Program-made: the position numbers and the translations under genes
Shown: one piece after another, positions 5,598-13,308 of the stretch
How the letters are laid out: each line of letters begins with the position of its first letter
Numbering within the stretch: position 1 is the first letter of the stretch
Source: a virus
Virus record (IMG/VR): IMGVR_UViG_3300012960_000004
Coordinates: 1 to 21,268 of that record
Length of the DNA: 21,268 nucleotides
Strand: one strand, 5' to 3'
The notes under the pieces: model-generated
Database searches by the model: none
Told to the model about the DNA's origin: nothing
What the model saw: the letters and a program-made list of their open reading frames with translations, nothing else

Positions 5598-7904
5598 GAT
5601 GTCTCGCCCAGCAAGCAGCTTAATGGCGCGCGGTCGAGCGGGGTCGCTGCGACCGAGCATTATCGTAATCTCGATGACCCCGCCGGGGGGATTCCCGCTT
5701 CTTCCGCTTCTTCGTTAGAAGACTCGCTCGACCCGGTGACGGTGGTCATCCAGGAGGATGCTGATCTGCCGGTCAAGCAGGTCGGGATCGAGCGCGCCGA
5801 TGGCGCCCTGATTATACGTTTGGACGGGTATCTTCCGCGCAAAGAGAGCACCTCCAGCGCCAAGCAGCACGATGCCAACCTCGCCGAGCACATCGATGAG
5901 CGCGAGCTGGCCCGCATCTGCGACGAACTGCTCAACGGGATAGATTCTGACCGTCAGTCCCGCCAGGAATGGCTGGAACGCCGCGCCGCCGGGATCAAGC
6001 ACCTTGGGCTGAAGATCGAGAACCCGAGGTCACCCTCGGCTGACGCCGACACCGCGGTCGAGGGTCAGGCCACGGTTCGCACGCCCCTTCTGCTGGACGC
6101 GGTGATGCGCTTCCAGGCCAACGCCCGCGGCGAGCTGCTCCCGGCGGGCGGGCCGGTGAAGATGCAGAGCGAGACCACCATCAAGACCCCCCACAGGAGT
6201 TTCCTGGAGCAGCAGATGCAGGTCCCGCGCGAGGAGCGCGGCGAGGATCGGGACATCTACGCCGAGCAGCTGGAGCGGATGTTCAATCGCTACCTGACGG
6301 TCGTGGACAAGGAATATTATCCCGACACGACCCGCATGTTCTTCATGCAGGGCTTCGGCGGCTGCGCCTTCAAGAAGGTCTACCGCGACCCCATCAAAAG
6401 ACGTCCTGTTTCGCGCGCGATCGACGCGGCCGATATTATTGTTTCCGACAACGAGGTCTCACTCCATGAGTGCGGCCGGGTCACGCATTGTATCTTAATG
6501 CGACAGAGCGTGTTGCGGCGGATGCAGCTCGCCGGGACCTATCTGGACGTGGATATCACCAATCCGGTGCCGCCCGAGATCGATGCACTGGATCAAGCCG
6601 AGGCCGACGTGGCCGGGCTGAGCACCTGGAGCCAGCGCCCCGAGGATTACAAGCACACGATCTACGAGTGCTACTGCGAGCTGGACATCGCGGGCTACGA
6701 GCACACCGAGGATGGGCATATCACAGGATTACCCCTTCCCTATCGCGTGACCATCGACAAGGATGCCCAGATCATCCTGGAGGTGCGCAGGAACTGGGCC
6801 GAGGACGACGATAGATACATAAAACACATGCCGATCGTGAAGTACCCGTTCGTGGACGGCCTCGGCTTCTACGGCATCGGGCTTTTACAGATTATGGGCA
6901 ATTCCACCGCGGCGATCACCACGGCGTGGCGGCTGGCGCTGGATAGTGCTTCGTTCAGCTCCTGGCCCGGGTTTTTGTATTCCGACACGGTCTCCCGACA
7001 AGACACCATGACGTTCCGCGTTGGCTTGGGCGCCGGGGTGAAGGTCAATACCGGCGGCCAGCCGATCAGCAACCACATCTATGATTTGCCCTACAAGGAC
7101 GTGACCGCGGGATTGGTCCAGGTCACCCAGCACATCGAGGAGGAGGCACGTCGTGTCGGCGGGACGCCGGAATTGATGGTCGGGGAGGGACGGCAGGACG
7201 TTCCTGTCGGCACGACGCTTGCCATGATCGATCAGGCGGTGAAGGTGCTGGACAGCGTGCACAAGGGCATGCACACGGCGCAGGCCGAGGAGTTCTCGCT
7301 TCTTCGTGATCTGTTCAAGGAGGACCCGGATGCGCTGCTGTGTGCGGCGCCCAGCACTCCCGGCTTCCAGTGGGAGCGCGAGGACCTGATCAAGGCGCTG
7401 GAGGACTGTAATCTCTCGCCCCAGGCCGACCCCAACACGCCATCACATACGATCAGGATCATGAAGGCGGTGGCTCTCGTTCAGCTGGTGCAGCTCAATC
7501 CGAGCATGTGGGACCTGCACGCCGTGGTACGGCGGGTGGCGACCATGGTCGGGCTCGGCAACGTGGACGAGCTGTTCGCGCCGCCGCAGGCGCAGATGGA
7601 CGGCAAGCAGGCGGGCGAGATGCAGAAAGCTCAGCTCAAGATGGCGGAGCTGGCGCAGAAGAGCAAAGATTCCCAGGAGAAGGCGCAGCTGGAGCTGATC
7701 TCACAGAGGATGAAGATGTTCATCGAGGGCGCCAAGATTCAGGGCATGGACCGCCAGAACGCCTCGCGCGAGCGCATCGCCGCCGCCCAGCTCGAACAGA
7801 AGAAGACCGAGCTGGTAGCAGGCGCGATGGTTCACCCCCTTGCGGCCCCTGTAGCTCAGCAGTTTGCGGAGTTGTATCCCCCAAATCCGGGAAGGTTGAT
7901 CTGA
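5592..7904 (+). CDS. Portal protein (770 aa)
   Basis: The dodecameric DNA-entry ring at one capsid vertex, contacted by terminase during packaging and by the connector afterwards. The segment ATVRTPLLLDAVMRFQANAR (160-179), followed by ELLPAGGPVK, and the block FFMQGFGGCAFKKVYRDP (250-267) are the signatures I use. Residues 1-95 are disordered and Ser/Asp-rich; residues 650-745 are a long Gln/Lys/Glu-rich helical region, like the helical barrel of large podovirus portals. The length is typical of that large class. Position after terminase and before scaffold and coat agrees. The start at ATG 5592 has no clear ribosome site and lies within a tandem duplication. Confidence 0.9.
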   Translation: MADVSPSKQLNGARSSGVAATEHYRNLDDPAGGIPASSASSLEDSLDPVTVVIQEDADLPVKQVGIERADGALIIRLDGYLPRKESTSSAKQHDANLAEHIDERELARICDELLNGIDSDRQSRQEWLERRAAGIKHLGLKIENPRSPSADADTAVEGQATVRTPLLLDAVMRFQANARGELLPAGGPVKMQSETTIKTPHRSFLEQQMQVPREERGEDRDIYAEQLERMFNRYLTVVDKEYYPDTTRMFFMQGFGGCAFKKVYRDPIKRRPVSRAIDAADIIVSDNEVSLHECGRVTHCILMRQSVLRRMQLAGTYLDVDITNPVPPEIDALDQAEADVAGLSTWSQRPEDYKHTIYECYCELDIAGYEHTEDGHITGLPLPYRVTIDKDAQIILEVRRNWAEDDDRYIKHMPIVKYPFVDGLGFYGIGLLQIMGNSTAAITTAWRLALDSASFSSWPGFLYSDTVSRQDTMTFRVGLGAGVKVNTGGQPISNHIYDLPYKDVTAGLVQVTQHIEEEARRVGGTPELMVGEGRQDVPVGTTLAMIDQAVKVLDSVHKGMHTAQAEEFSLLRDLFKEDPDALLCAAPSTPGFQWEREDLIKALEDCNLSPQADPNTPSHTIRIMKAVALVQLVQLNPSMWDLHAVVRRVATMVGLGNVDELFAPPQAQMDGKQAGEMQKAQLKMAELAQKSKDSQEKAQLELISQRMKMFIEGAKIQGMDRQNASRERIAAAQLEQKKTELVAGAMVHPLAAPVAQQFAELYPPNPGRLI

Positions 7905-7941
7905 TTCTGGTGTAAAGAGACCACACGCAAGGAGAATCACC

Positions 7942-9243
7942 ATGGCACACCCGATGGCGTCTCAGGCGAAGTCCTCGCAGCAGGCCCGGCTCAAGCGTCT
8001 GGGTGCCACCGCTGGCAAGAGCTTCGGCTCGTCCAGCATGTACAAGAAAACCAGCTACCCGAAGAAGGGTGCTGGTAGCTCGACGCCGATGACGATCTCG
8101 GGCGGCTCCTCGAAGAAGCGCCCCGATCGGATGGCAGCTGGCGGCAGCGTTGGCGGCAAGAAGCGCCGCCCGCATGCGACAACTAACATCATCATATCGC
8201 ATGCAGGCGGTCGCGGCGGTTCCGGCGGCGGCGGTGGTGCCGGTCCCAATCCTGCGCAGCCAGTGCCAGTCCCTCGTCCGGTGCCGGTGCCGGTCAATCG
8301 CCCGGTTCCGGTCCCGGTGGGTGCTGGGCCTGGAGCTGGACCTCCCCCAGGTCCAGGTCTGGCGGCGGCGCCGCCCCGTCCTCCGATGGCGCCACCGGCT
8401 GGCCCTCCCCCGGGCGCTGGTCTTCCGGTGCGTCCACCGGGAATGAAGACCGGCGGCGCGGTGAAGAAGGCGGCCAAAGGCGGTTTTTTGAAGGACGCCA
8501 ACAGCCCAAAAGCGGGTGACGCCTACCCCGGCTTTCCGCATTCGCCCACCACCAAGGCCAAGAGTGCGGTGTCTGCAAAGGCCGACGGCGGCGTCGTCAA
8601 GAAGGCTGGCGGCGGTGGGGTTACGCTCACCAAGAAGCTTGAGTTCGGTGGTGGCACCGGCCTGGGCATGGGTGTCGGTGCCGGGCCGACCGGTGGCGGC
8701 GGCGGCCCCGGTCAAGCCGGTCCCGCGGGCGCTGCCAATGCTGCGCTCGGCGCCGGGCCGGGACGAGTGCCGCTGCCGCCGCAGCAGGGCGCCCCCAATG
8801 TGTCTGGTCGGCAGGCGATTCCGTTCTCGCAGCCCAACGTGGTGCCATTGTCTGGATTTGGCGCCAGGAATTTCTCGACCCGCCCTGCGCCGGGGACGAC
8901 GACGACTTTCGCCAAGAAGGGCGGCGCGATCTACAAGAAGGGCGGCGCCGTGCACGACGACGAGGCGCAGGACAAGCAGCTGATCAAGAAGATGATCGGC
9001 GCGGAGGAGAAGGCCGAGAAGAAGGCTTCCGGTGGCGGCGTCGGCCCCGGGCTGGTCGGCTACAAGTATCGCACCCACGGCCCGAACGGCGGCAAGGGCA
9101 AGGGGCTCAGCCCCTATTCCGATGCCCAGGCCTACCACAACGAGGGCAAGGGCTATGCCGATGGCGGCAACGTCCACGGCGCCGGGTCCGCCGCCGGGCG
9201 GATGGCGCGCAACACCAAGGTTCCGGCCAAGACCGAGCTGTAA
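7942..9243 (+). CDS. Gly/Pro/Lys-rich low-complexity protein with GGxV motifs (433 aa)
   Basis: ATG 7942 has an excellent AAGGAG site eight bases upstream. The protein is basic and mostly disordered. It has a Pro-Val run (residues 107-126, PVPVPRPVPVPVNRPVPVPV), a Gly/Pro-rich centre (127-170) and a conserved-looking C-terminus (366-433, with YKYRTHG and YSDAQAYHNEGKGYADGG). A short motif of the form [KA]-x-GG-x-[VI] recurs at about residues 67-70, 171-174, 216-219, 327-330, 334-337 and 408-411. The 204-aa protein after the coat gene carries the same motif. Its place between portal and scaffold suggests a head-associated or DNA-binding role. No named family recognised. Confidence 0.8.
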   Translation: MAHPMASQAKSSQQARLKRLGATAGKSFGSSSMYKKTSYPKKGAGSSTPMTISGGSSKKRPDRMAAGGSVGGKKRRPHATTNIIISHAGGRGGSGGGGGAGPNPAQPVPVPRPVPVPVNRPVPVPVGAGPGAGPPPGPGLAAAPPRPPMAPPAGPPPGAGLPVRPPGMKTGGAVKKAAKGGFLKDANSPKAGDAYPGFPHSPTTKAKSAVSAKADGGVVKKAGGGGVTLTKKLEFGGGTGLGMGVGAGPTGGGGGPGQAGPAGAANAALGAGPGRVPLPPQQGAPNVSGRQAIPFSQPNVVPLSGFGARNFSTRPAPGTTTTFAKKGGAIYKKGGAVHDDEAQDKQLIKKMIGAEEKAEKKASGGGVGPGLVGYKYRTHGPNGGKGKGLSPYSDAQAYHNEGKGYADGGNVHGAGSAAGRMARNTKVPAKTEL

Positions 9244-9492
9244 ATGCTCGAACGCCTCGACCTGGAATTCAAGTTCGTCATGGAGCGCGAGCTGCGAAGG
9301 CTCTTGCATGGCGATGACGGCGAGGGTGGGCTCTACCGCGGGCTGCTCTCGTGCGAGGACTGGGACAGTGTGAACCGCACCAAAGGCTCGATTATCGCCT
9401 ACGAGAACGTGCTGAAGACGATGCAGGAGGTCGCCAAGCGCATGAACGAGAACGAAGAGCCGGTGCGCTACGCCAGAGGGTTTCCCCGATGA
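9244..9492 (+). CDS. Hypothetical 82-aa helical protein
   Basis: The ATG directly follows the TAA of the preceding gene and the stop overlaps the GroES-like start as ATGA, so translation is likely coupled. The product is charged and helical: residues 1-25 (LERLDLEFKFVMERELRRLL) and 47-72 (GSIIAYENVLKTMQEVAKRM). A helix pair separated by a Gly/Asp loop is likely. Small helical proteins at this position are common in related phages, but I do not recognise a family. Confidence 0.75.
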   Translation: MLERLDLEFKFVMERELRRLLHGDDGEGGLYRGLLSCEDWDSVNRTKGSIIAYENVLKTMQEVAKRMNENEEPVRYARGFPR

Positions 9493-9989
9493 GCGTGATC
9501 GATCCGCTGGGAAACATCTCGCGCGCGTCCCTGGCTGGCAATCAGCTGCACACGCTGCATCAGGCGCCCATGCCGCCCTGGGGCAGGGATAAAGAGCTGG
9601 CCGAGGACTATGCCGCCGACCCCAGGCAGTTTCTGCTCGATCGCACCGAGATATGGCGCAAGCAGTGCACCGTGTTCCACAACTGGGTGATCACGGCGAC
9701 GTATTTCCTGCCGCACAAGATCGGCAAGGGGCAGGGTCTTATTCTGCCCGACGTCGTGCATGACGAGGCGCTCTACCAGGGCAAGGTCGGCTTGGTGATC
9801 GCCAAGGGGCCGCTGGCGTTCAAGGACGACGAGCACGTCAAGTTCCAGGGCCAGGACGTCGAGGTCGGGGAATGGGTGCAGTACGACGTCATGGAGGGGC
9901 GACAGTTCACGATGGACAACATCCACTGTCGGCGGCTGAAGGACACGCAGATTGTGATGCGGATACCCGATCCAAGATTGATCTACTGA
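9489..9989 (+). CDS. GroES-like phage co-chaperonin (166 aa)
   Basis: Residues 66-160 follow the chaperonin-10 fold. There is an opening strand (VITATYFLP), a mobile-loop-like segment KIGKGQGLILPD (77-88) whose GLIL is at the place of the GroEL-binding tripeptide of GroES, the block YQGKVGLVIAKGPLAF (96-111), then VKFQGQDVEVGEWVQYD (117-133) and a final HCRRLKDTQIVMRI. GroES-like phage proteins such as T4 gp31 cap host GroEL so that it can fold coat protein. Here an extra N-terminal 60 residues are present. The ATGA start at 9489 is preferred over upstream starts. Its place before scaffold and coat supports a head-folding job. Confidence 0.8.
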   Translation: MSVIDPLGNISRASLAGNQLHTLHQAPMPPWGRDKELAEDYAADPRQFLLDRTEIWRKQCTVFHNWVITATYFLPHKIGKGQGLILPDVVHDEALYQGKVGLVIAKGPLAFKDDEHVKFQGQDVEVGEWVQYDVMEGRQFTMDNIHCRRLKDTQIVMRIPDPRLIY

Positions 9990-10004
9990 TGTGCGGAGAG
10001 AGCC

Positions 10005-10991
10005 ATGGCTAACCAGGACTTCAATCCCCCAGAGGAGGGCGAAAGCGTCGTCATCGACCTCAACGAGGCGCCGGAAGGCGAGAAGGTAACCGCAGCTGGA
10101 GCCAAGCCGCCGCCCGTTCCCGGGCCATCGTCCTCGGCTTCTCCGCCGCCGCAGGCGGGACTGGAGGAGCTGCAGAAGCAGATCAATGCTGAGCGTGCCG
10201 AGCGGACGCGCGTCACCCAGGTGGCGCAGCAGATCGCACGCGAGCGCGATCAGGCGATGGCGGTTGCCCAGGAGGCCGAGCGCAGGGGCGTCTCGACCTA
10301 CGAGCTGTACAACGAGAACCAGATCAAAGCGACCCAGGACAAGATGGAGGCGCTGGCTGCGCAGGCTGAGCAAGCCATGCAGGATGGCGACTTCAAGCGG
10401 GCAACGACGTTCAACCTGCAGATCGGGCGCCTGGGTGGCGCGCTGGCAGTGCTGGAGCGCGATCAGGCGGTGTTGCAGCAGCAGCGCGAGCAGCAAGGGC
10501 AGCAAAGGCCCGCGCAGCAGCCACAGCAGCCACGGCAGCAGCAGCAGCTTCCGGCTGATCCGTTCGAGCGCGCCCTGGTCGGCCGCAGCGAGCCAACGAA
10601 GGCGTTTTTACGCAAGCACCCGGAGCTGGTGCGCGGCGACGGCACCCTGAAGCGCTCGGTGATTGATGCCCATGACCGGGCGCTGGACGAGGGCTTCCAG
10701 ATCGATACCCCCGGCTACTTCGAGTATGTGGAGAAATCTCTGATGGCACAGGTGCCGAGTCGAGACGGTGGCGGTCCTGCGGTGCCCGTCACGCGCGCTT
10801 CCCAGGGCTATTCCGCGCCGGTCGCGCGCAACGGCGGCCCGGGCAATTCTGCCGGTGGCGCCAGCGGCGGCAGCTTCGTGATGACCCCGAAGATGCGGAG
10901 ATTGGCCTCCGAGCAGGGCGTCCCGGAGAAGGAGTGGGCGCAGAACTATGTGCGGCTGCTGGCAGAGGGGCGGATCACGCCGATCACGTAA
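10005..10991 (+). CDS. Scaffold-like capsid assembly protein (328 aa)
   Basis: A good GGAGAG site precedes ATG 10005. The N-terminus is acidic and Pro-rich (1-50), followed by a long coiled coil (52-165), a Gln-rich run (157-182), a compact helical part (183-250), a Gly/Ser/Pro linker (251-292) and a C-terminal helical segment starting MTPKMRRLASEQGVPEKEW (293-311). A helical, charged protein with a short conserved C-terminal end, upstream of the coat gene, is the usual look of phage scaffolding proteins, whose C-terminus contacts coat subunits. No protease is seen. Assignment rests on architecture and position rather than on sequence family. Confidence 0.75.
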   Translation: MANQDFNPPEEGESVVIDLNEAPEGEKVTAAGAKPPPVPGPSSSASPPPQAGLEELQKQINAERAERTRVTQVAQQIARERDQAMAVAQEAERRGVSTYELYNENQIKATQDKMEALAAQAEQAMQDGDFKRATTFNLQIGRLGGALAVLERDQAVLQQQREQQGQQRPAQQPQQPRQQQQLPADPFERALVGRSEPTKAFLRKHPELVRGDGTLKRSVIDAHDRALDEGFQIDTPGYFEYVEKSLMAQVPSRDGGGPAVPVTRASQGYSAPVARNGGPGNSAGGASGGSFVMTPKMRRLASEQGVPEKEWAQNYVRLLAEGRITPIT

Positions 10992-11019
10992 GCATGTACA
11001 CATAACATGCATCATGCAT
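10992..11019. repeat. Small inverted and direct repeats after the scaffold gene
   Basis: GCATGT (10992-10997) and ACATGC (11005-11010) are a perfect 6-bp inverted repeat with a 7-base loop. CATGCAT then occurs twice head to tail (11006-11012 and 11013-11019). The stretch is AT-richer than its surroundings. It could be a weak RNA hairpin or a protein-binding site; there is no T-run for a terminator. Confidence 0.35.
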
Positions 11020-11043
11020 ACGATCTTCTTCCAGGCCCTGGCT

Positions 11044-11067
11044 AACAGGAACGTCAACAGGAACGTC
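11044..11067 (+). repeat. 12-bp tandem duplication of a ribosome-binding region
   Basis: AACAGGAACGTC is present twice in tandem (11044-11055 and 11056-11067), three bases before ATG 11070. Each copy carries an AGGA Shine-Dalgarno core; the downstream core (11059-11062) is at a suitable distance from the start and the upstream one is a spare copy. Confidence 0.9.
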
Positions 11068-11069
11068 AT

Positions 11070-11639
11070 ATGGAAAACCTCTCACCCTGGCGTGAAAGCC
11101 CGCACGAAGACGTGCCTTTCGGCATTCCTGGCGCGTCTGCGGAGGCGCTTAGGCCGCTGGTTCACGAGGAGCTGAGGCTCGACCTTACCCGGCAGCGACT
11201 GCACTCTGGCAATCAGAACATCGATCCCTATGACATCTCCGACATCTACGCCAAGTATGCCCCGACCCGAGGCGATCCGCGGCGCGGCAATATCGCCAAC
11301 GAGATCGACTTCAACTGGAAGCGTTACGAGACCTATGGCAAGCCGGATTATTCCGAGCAGCGCGCCTATCACGCCCAGGGCTGGCGGCCGGTGATGCACC
11401 ATCATTTCCCCGGAAGGTTCGCGCCGGAAGGCACGCAGGGACCGGTGATCGTCAAGGACATGATTCTGATGGAACGGCCGATGACCTTGACACTGAAGGC
11501 CCGAAATGAGGAAATAGCCCAAGCGACTGAGTCTATGCGGATCAATCGCGAGAAGGTAAGAGACACGCCAGACGGAAGCATGCCGCGGGTTGTTTACGCG
11601 GATCGTGTCTCGCGTGAAGCCATAGAGATACCAGATTAA
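11070..11639 (+). CDS. Hypothetical head-module protein (189 aa)
   Basis: The gene lies between the scaffold-like gene and a small structural gene, in the same direction. The product is charged and rich in Arg, Tyr and Pro (for example YDISDIYAKYAPTRGDP at 53-69 and EIDFNWKRYETYG at 77-89) with a mixed alpha/beta look. Residues 98-140 (AYHAQGWRPVMHHHFPGRF and the following segment to LMERPM) read as a compact domain, and the C-terminus is helical (145-165). No signal peptide or membrane segment. The position suggests a capsid-associated role, but I do not recognise a family. Confidence 0.75.
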   Translation: MENLSPWRESPHEDVPFGIPGASAEALRPLVHEELRLDLTRQRLHSGNQNIDPYDISDIYAKYAPTRGDPRRGNIANEIDFNWKRYETYGKPDYSEQRAYHAQGWRPVMHHHFPGRFAPEGTQGPVIVKDMILMERPMTLTLKARNEEIAQATESMRINREKVRDTPDGSMPRVVYADRVSREAIEIPD

Positions 11640-11641
11640 AT

Positions 11642-11658
11642 CCCCGACTAGGTCGGGG
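11642..11658 (+). other. Stem-loop between head genes
   Basis: CCCCGAC (11642-11648) and GTCGGGG (11652-11658) form a perfect 7-bp stem with a 3-base loop, starting two bases after the previous stop. No T-run follows, so it is not a standard Rho-independent terminator. It could pause polymerase or protect an mRNA end upstream of the structural genes. Confidence 0.6.
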
Positions 11659-11751
11659 TCGCGTTCACTGCCTGGACGCGCAACATAGATCACCGCTCGG
11701 ACGGAGGCGCTGCTCGCCAAGGCCCGGCACCCTAGAAAGGGGAGCCAGCCT

Positions 11752-12345
11752 ATGGCCAACACGAACTCGCCTTTCGGCTTTAAGCCCATCCGCCGTCTCG
11801 ATGGCGCGGCGTGGTCCAGCAATCACACCACCAAGAAGATGCAGATCACTGCAGGCGCCTGCAATCGCGGCGATGTGGTGAAGCAGCTTGCCGACGGCAC
11901 GGTGGCGGTGTCTACCGTTGCCGCTGGCGCCGCCAATCTCGGCATCTATGTCGGCTGCCACTATCTGCTGGCGTCGCTCGGCTATCCGATCTGGTCGAAC
12001 TATTGGCCAGGAGCTGGCGCTGCCGCGGGCACCCTGGTCGACGCCTTCATCATCGATGATCCGCTGGTGGTGTACGAGGTCATGGCTTCGACCGGGCCGA
12101 TCACCGCGGCCAATGTCGGCGAGAACGCGGACTTCGTGGTCACCGCCTCCACCACCGGCTTCTCCAAGTGGGCGCTGGCAACCCCTGCCGTTGCAGCAGG
12201 CAGCGACGTGCTGCCGTTCAAGGTCGTCGGCGTCGGCAATGCCGGGGTCAACATCCAGGACGGCTACGACGTCGCCTCCGCGAACAACATCGTGGAGGTT
12301 GCCTGGAACGTCCAGAACTACAAGACCGTCTCGCTCAACGCCTAA
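11752..12345 (+). CDS. Small capsid-associated structural protein (197 aa)
   Basis: The opening MANTNSPFGFKPIRRLDG is typical of a group of phage structural proteins encoded just before the major capsid gene. The rest is beta-rich with small residues (Ala, Gly, Val, Thr) and no long helices: a GDVVKQLADGTVAV hairpin near 40-53 and an ending with IVEVAWNVQNYKTV. An AAAGGGGA site precedes ATG 11752. A head decoration or capsid-stabilising protein is the likely role, inferred from position, size and beta content. There is no signal peptide. A 112-base gap with a stem-loop precedes it. Confidence 0.75.
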   Translation: MANTNSPFGFKPIRRLDGAAWSSNHTTKKMQITAGACNRGDVVKQLADGTVAVSTVAAGAANLGIYVGCHYLLASLGYPIWSNYWPGAGAAAGTLVDAFIIDDPLVVYEVMASTGPITAANVGENADFVVTASTTGFSKWALATPAVAAGSDVLPFKVVGVGNAGVNIQDGYDVASANNIVEVAWNVQNYKTVSLNA

Positions 12346-12372
12346 GGGCGGGCACTGGGAAAGGGCTAAGCC

Positions 12373-13284
12373 ATGGCTATTGATCTTGCATCGATCAAGA
12401 ACGAGCTTTTCCCCGGCCTCGCCGCGGTCGAAGGTCGTTACAAGAAGATCGAGACCAAGTGGTCTCGGCTGTTTGAAAAGCGCACATCCAAGATGGCGCT
12501 CGAACGCCGTACGCAGATGGCGTACCTGCCGCTCGCCCGCGAGAAGGGCGAGGGCCAGAGCACCTACTTCGATGACCGGGCCGGTGAGCGCTGGCTCTAT
12601 TCGGCGGAGATGAAGGAGCTGAGCTTAGGGTATATTATTACCAGGAAGGCCGTTGAAGACAACCAATACCGTGCAGAGTTCAATCCTTCCAACCTCGGGT
12701 TGCAGGACGTGTTTGCGACCACGAAGGAAATCTACGCCGCTAACATCTTCAACATGGGCACTGTGCTCGATCCCACCGTCGGCGGCGATCAGAAACCGTT
12801 GTTCGATGTCGCTCATCCACTCGACACCGGCAGCGTCGCCAATAAACCGGCGGTGGACATCGATCTCAACGAGAGCACGCTGCTCACCTCGATGACCACC
12901 ATCAGGAACAACTGGGTCGATGAGCGGAATATTAAAATCTCTGCCCGCGCCGAGCTGGTGGTCGTTCCCACCGCGCTGGAGCCAGTGATCGTAAGGCTGC
13001 TTCGCACGACGTTGCGCCCAGGCACCAACGACAACGACGTCAACGCCATCCAGCACGTCGGTGGCGGCCTGCGTGATTACGTGGTGAACGAGTTCCTCAC
13101 CTCGAACTTTGCGTGGTTCGTGAAGACCGACAAGCGTGGCCTGATCTATTACGATCGCGTGCCGTTCGAGATGGACATGTACGTGGACTTCGACACCGAC
13201 AACCTCAAGGTCAAGGGCCGCGAGCGCTATGCGTTCTCGTACTTCGACTGGCGCTCGGTGTACGGGAGCTTCCCGACGAGCTGA
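12373..13284 (+). CDS. Major capsid protein (303 aa)
   Basis: Forms the icosahedral shell. The N-terminus (IDLASIKNELFPGLAAVEGRY within residues 3-23) leads to an arm, followed by a region with REKGEGQSTYFDDRAGERW (57-75), then ITRKAVEDNQYR, IYAANIFNMG (120-129), KPLFDVAHPL, LVVVPTALEPVIVRLLR and a C-terminal beta part (LIYYDRVPFEMDMYVDFDTD and RYAFSYFDWRSVYG). The KPLF-H-P block, the VVVPTALE strand-helix turn and the ending resemble Mu gpT-like HK97-fold coat proteins. A GGG/AAGGG region precedes ATG 12373. Size and place after scaffold support it. Confidence 0.85.
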   Translation: MAIDLASIKNELFPGLAAVEGRYKKIETKWSRLFEKRTSKMALERRTQMAYLPLAREKGEGQSTYFDDRAGERWLYSAEMKELSLGYIITRKAVEDNQYRAEFNPSNLGLQDVFATTKEIYAANIFNMGTVLDPTVGGDQKPLFDVAHPLDTGSVANKPAVDIDLNESTLLTSMTTIRNNWVDERNIKISARAELVVVPTALEPVIVRLLRTTLRPGTNDNDVNAIQHVGGGLRDYVVNEFLTSNFAWFVKTDKRGLIYYDRVPFEMDMYVDFDTDNLKVKGRERYAFSYFDWRSVYGSFPTS

Positions 13285-13308
13285 AGGCCATGCAGAGAGG
13301 AGAAATCA

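Noticed and set aside
7720-9309. 529-codon open frame on the minus strand
   Set aside because: It runs antisense to the portal end and to the Gly/Pro-rich gene. The translation is Arg/His/Gly low complexity expected from the reverse of GC-rich repeats, and the plus-strand gene has a strong ribosome site.
11642-11658. Stem-loop as a Rho-independent terminator
   Set aside because: The stem is perfect but no T-run follows, and the structural genes after it need the same transcript.
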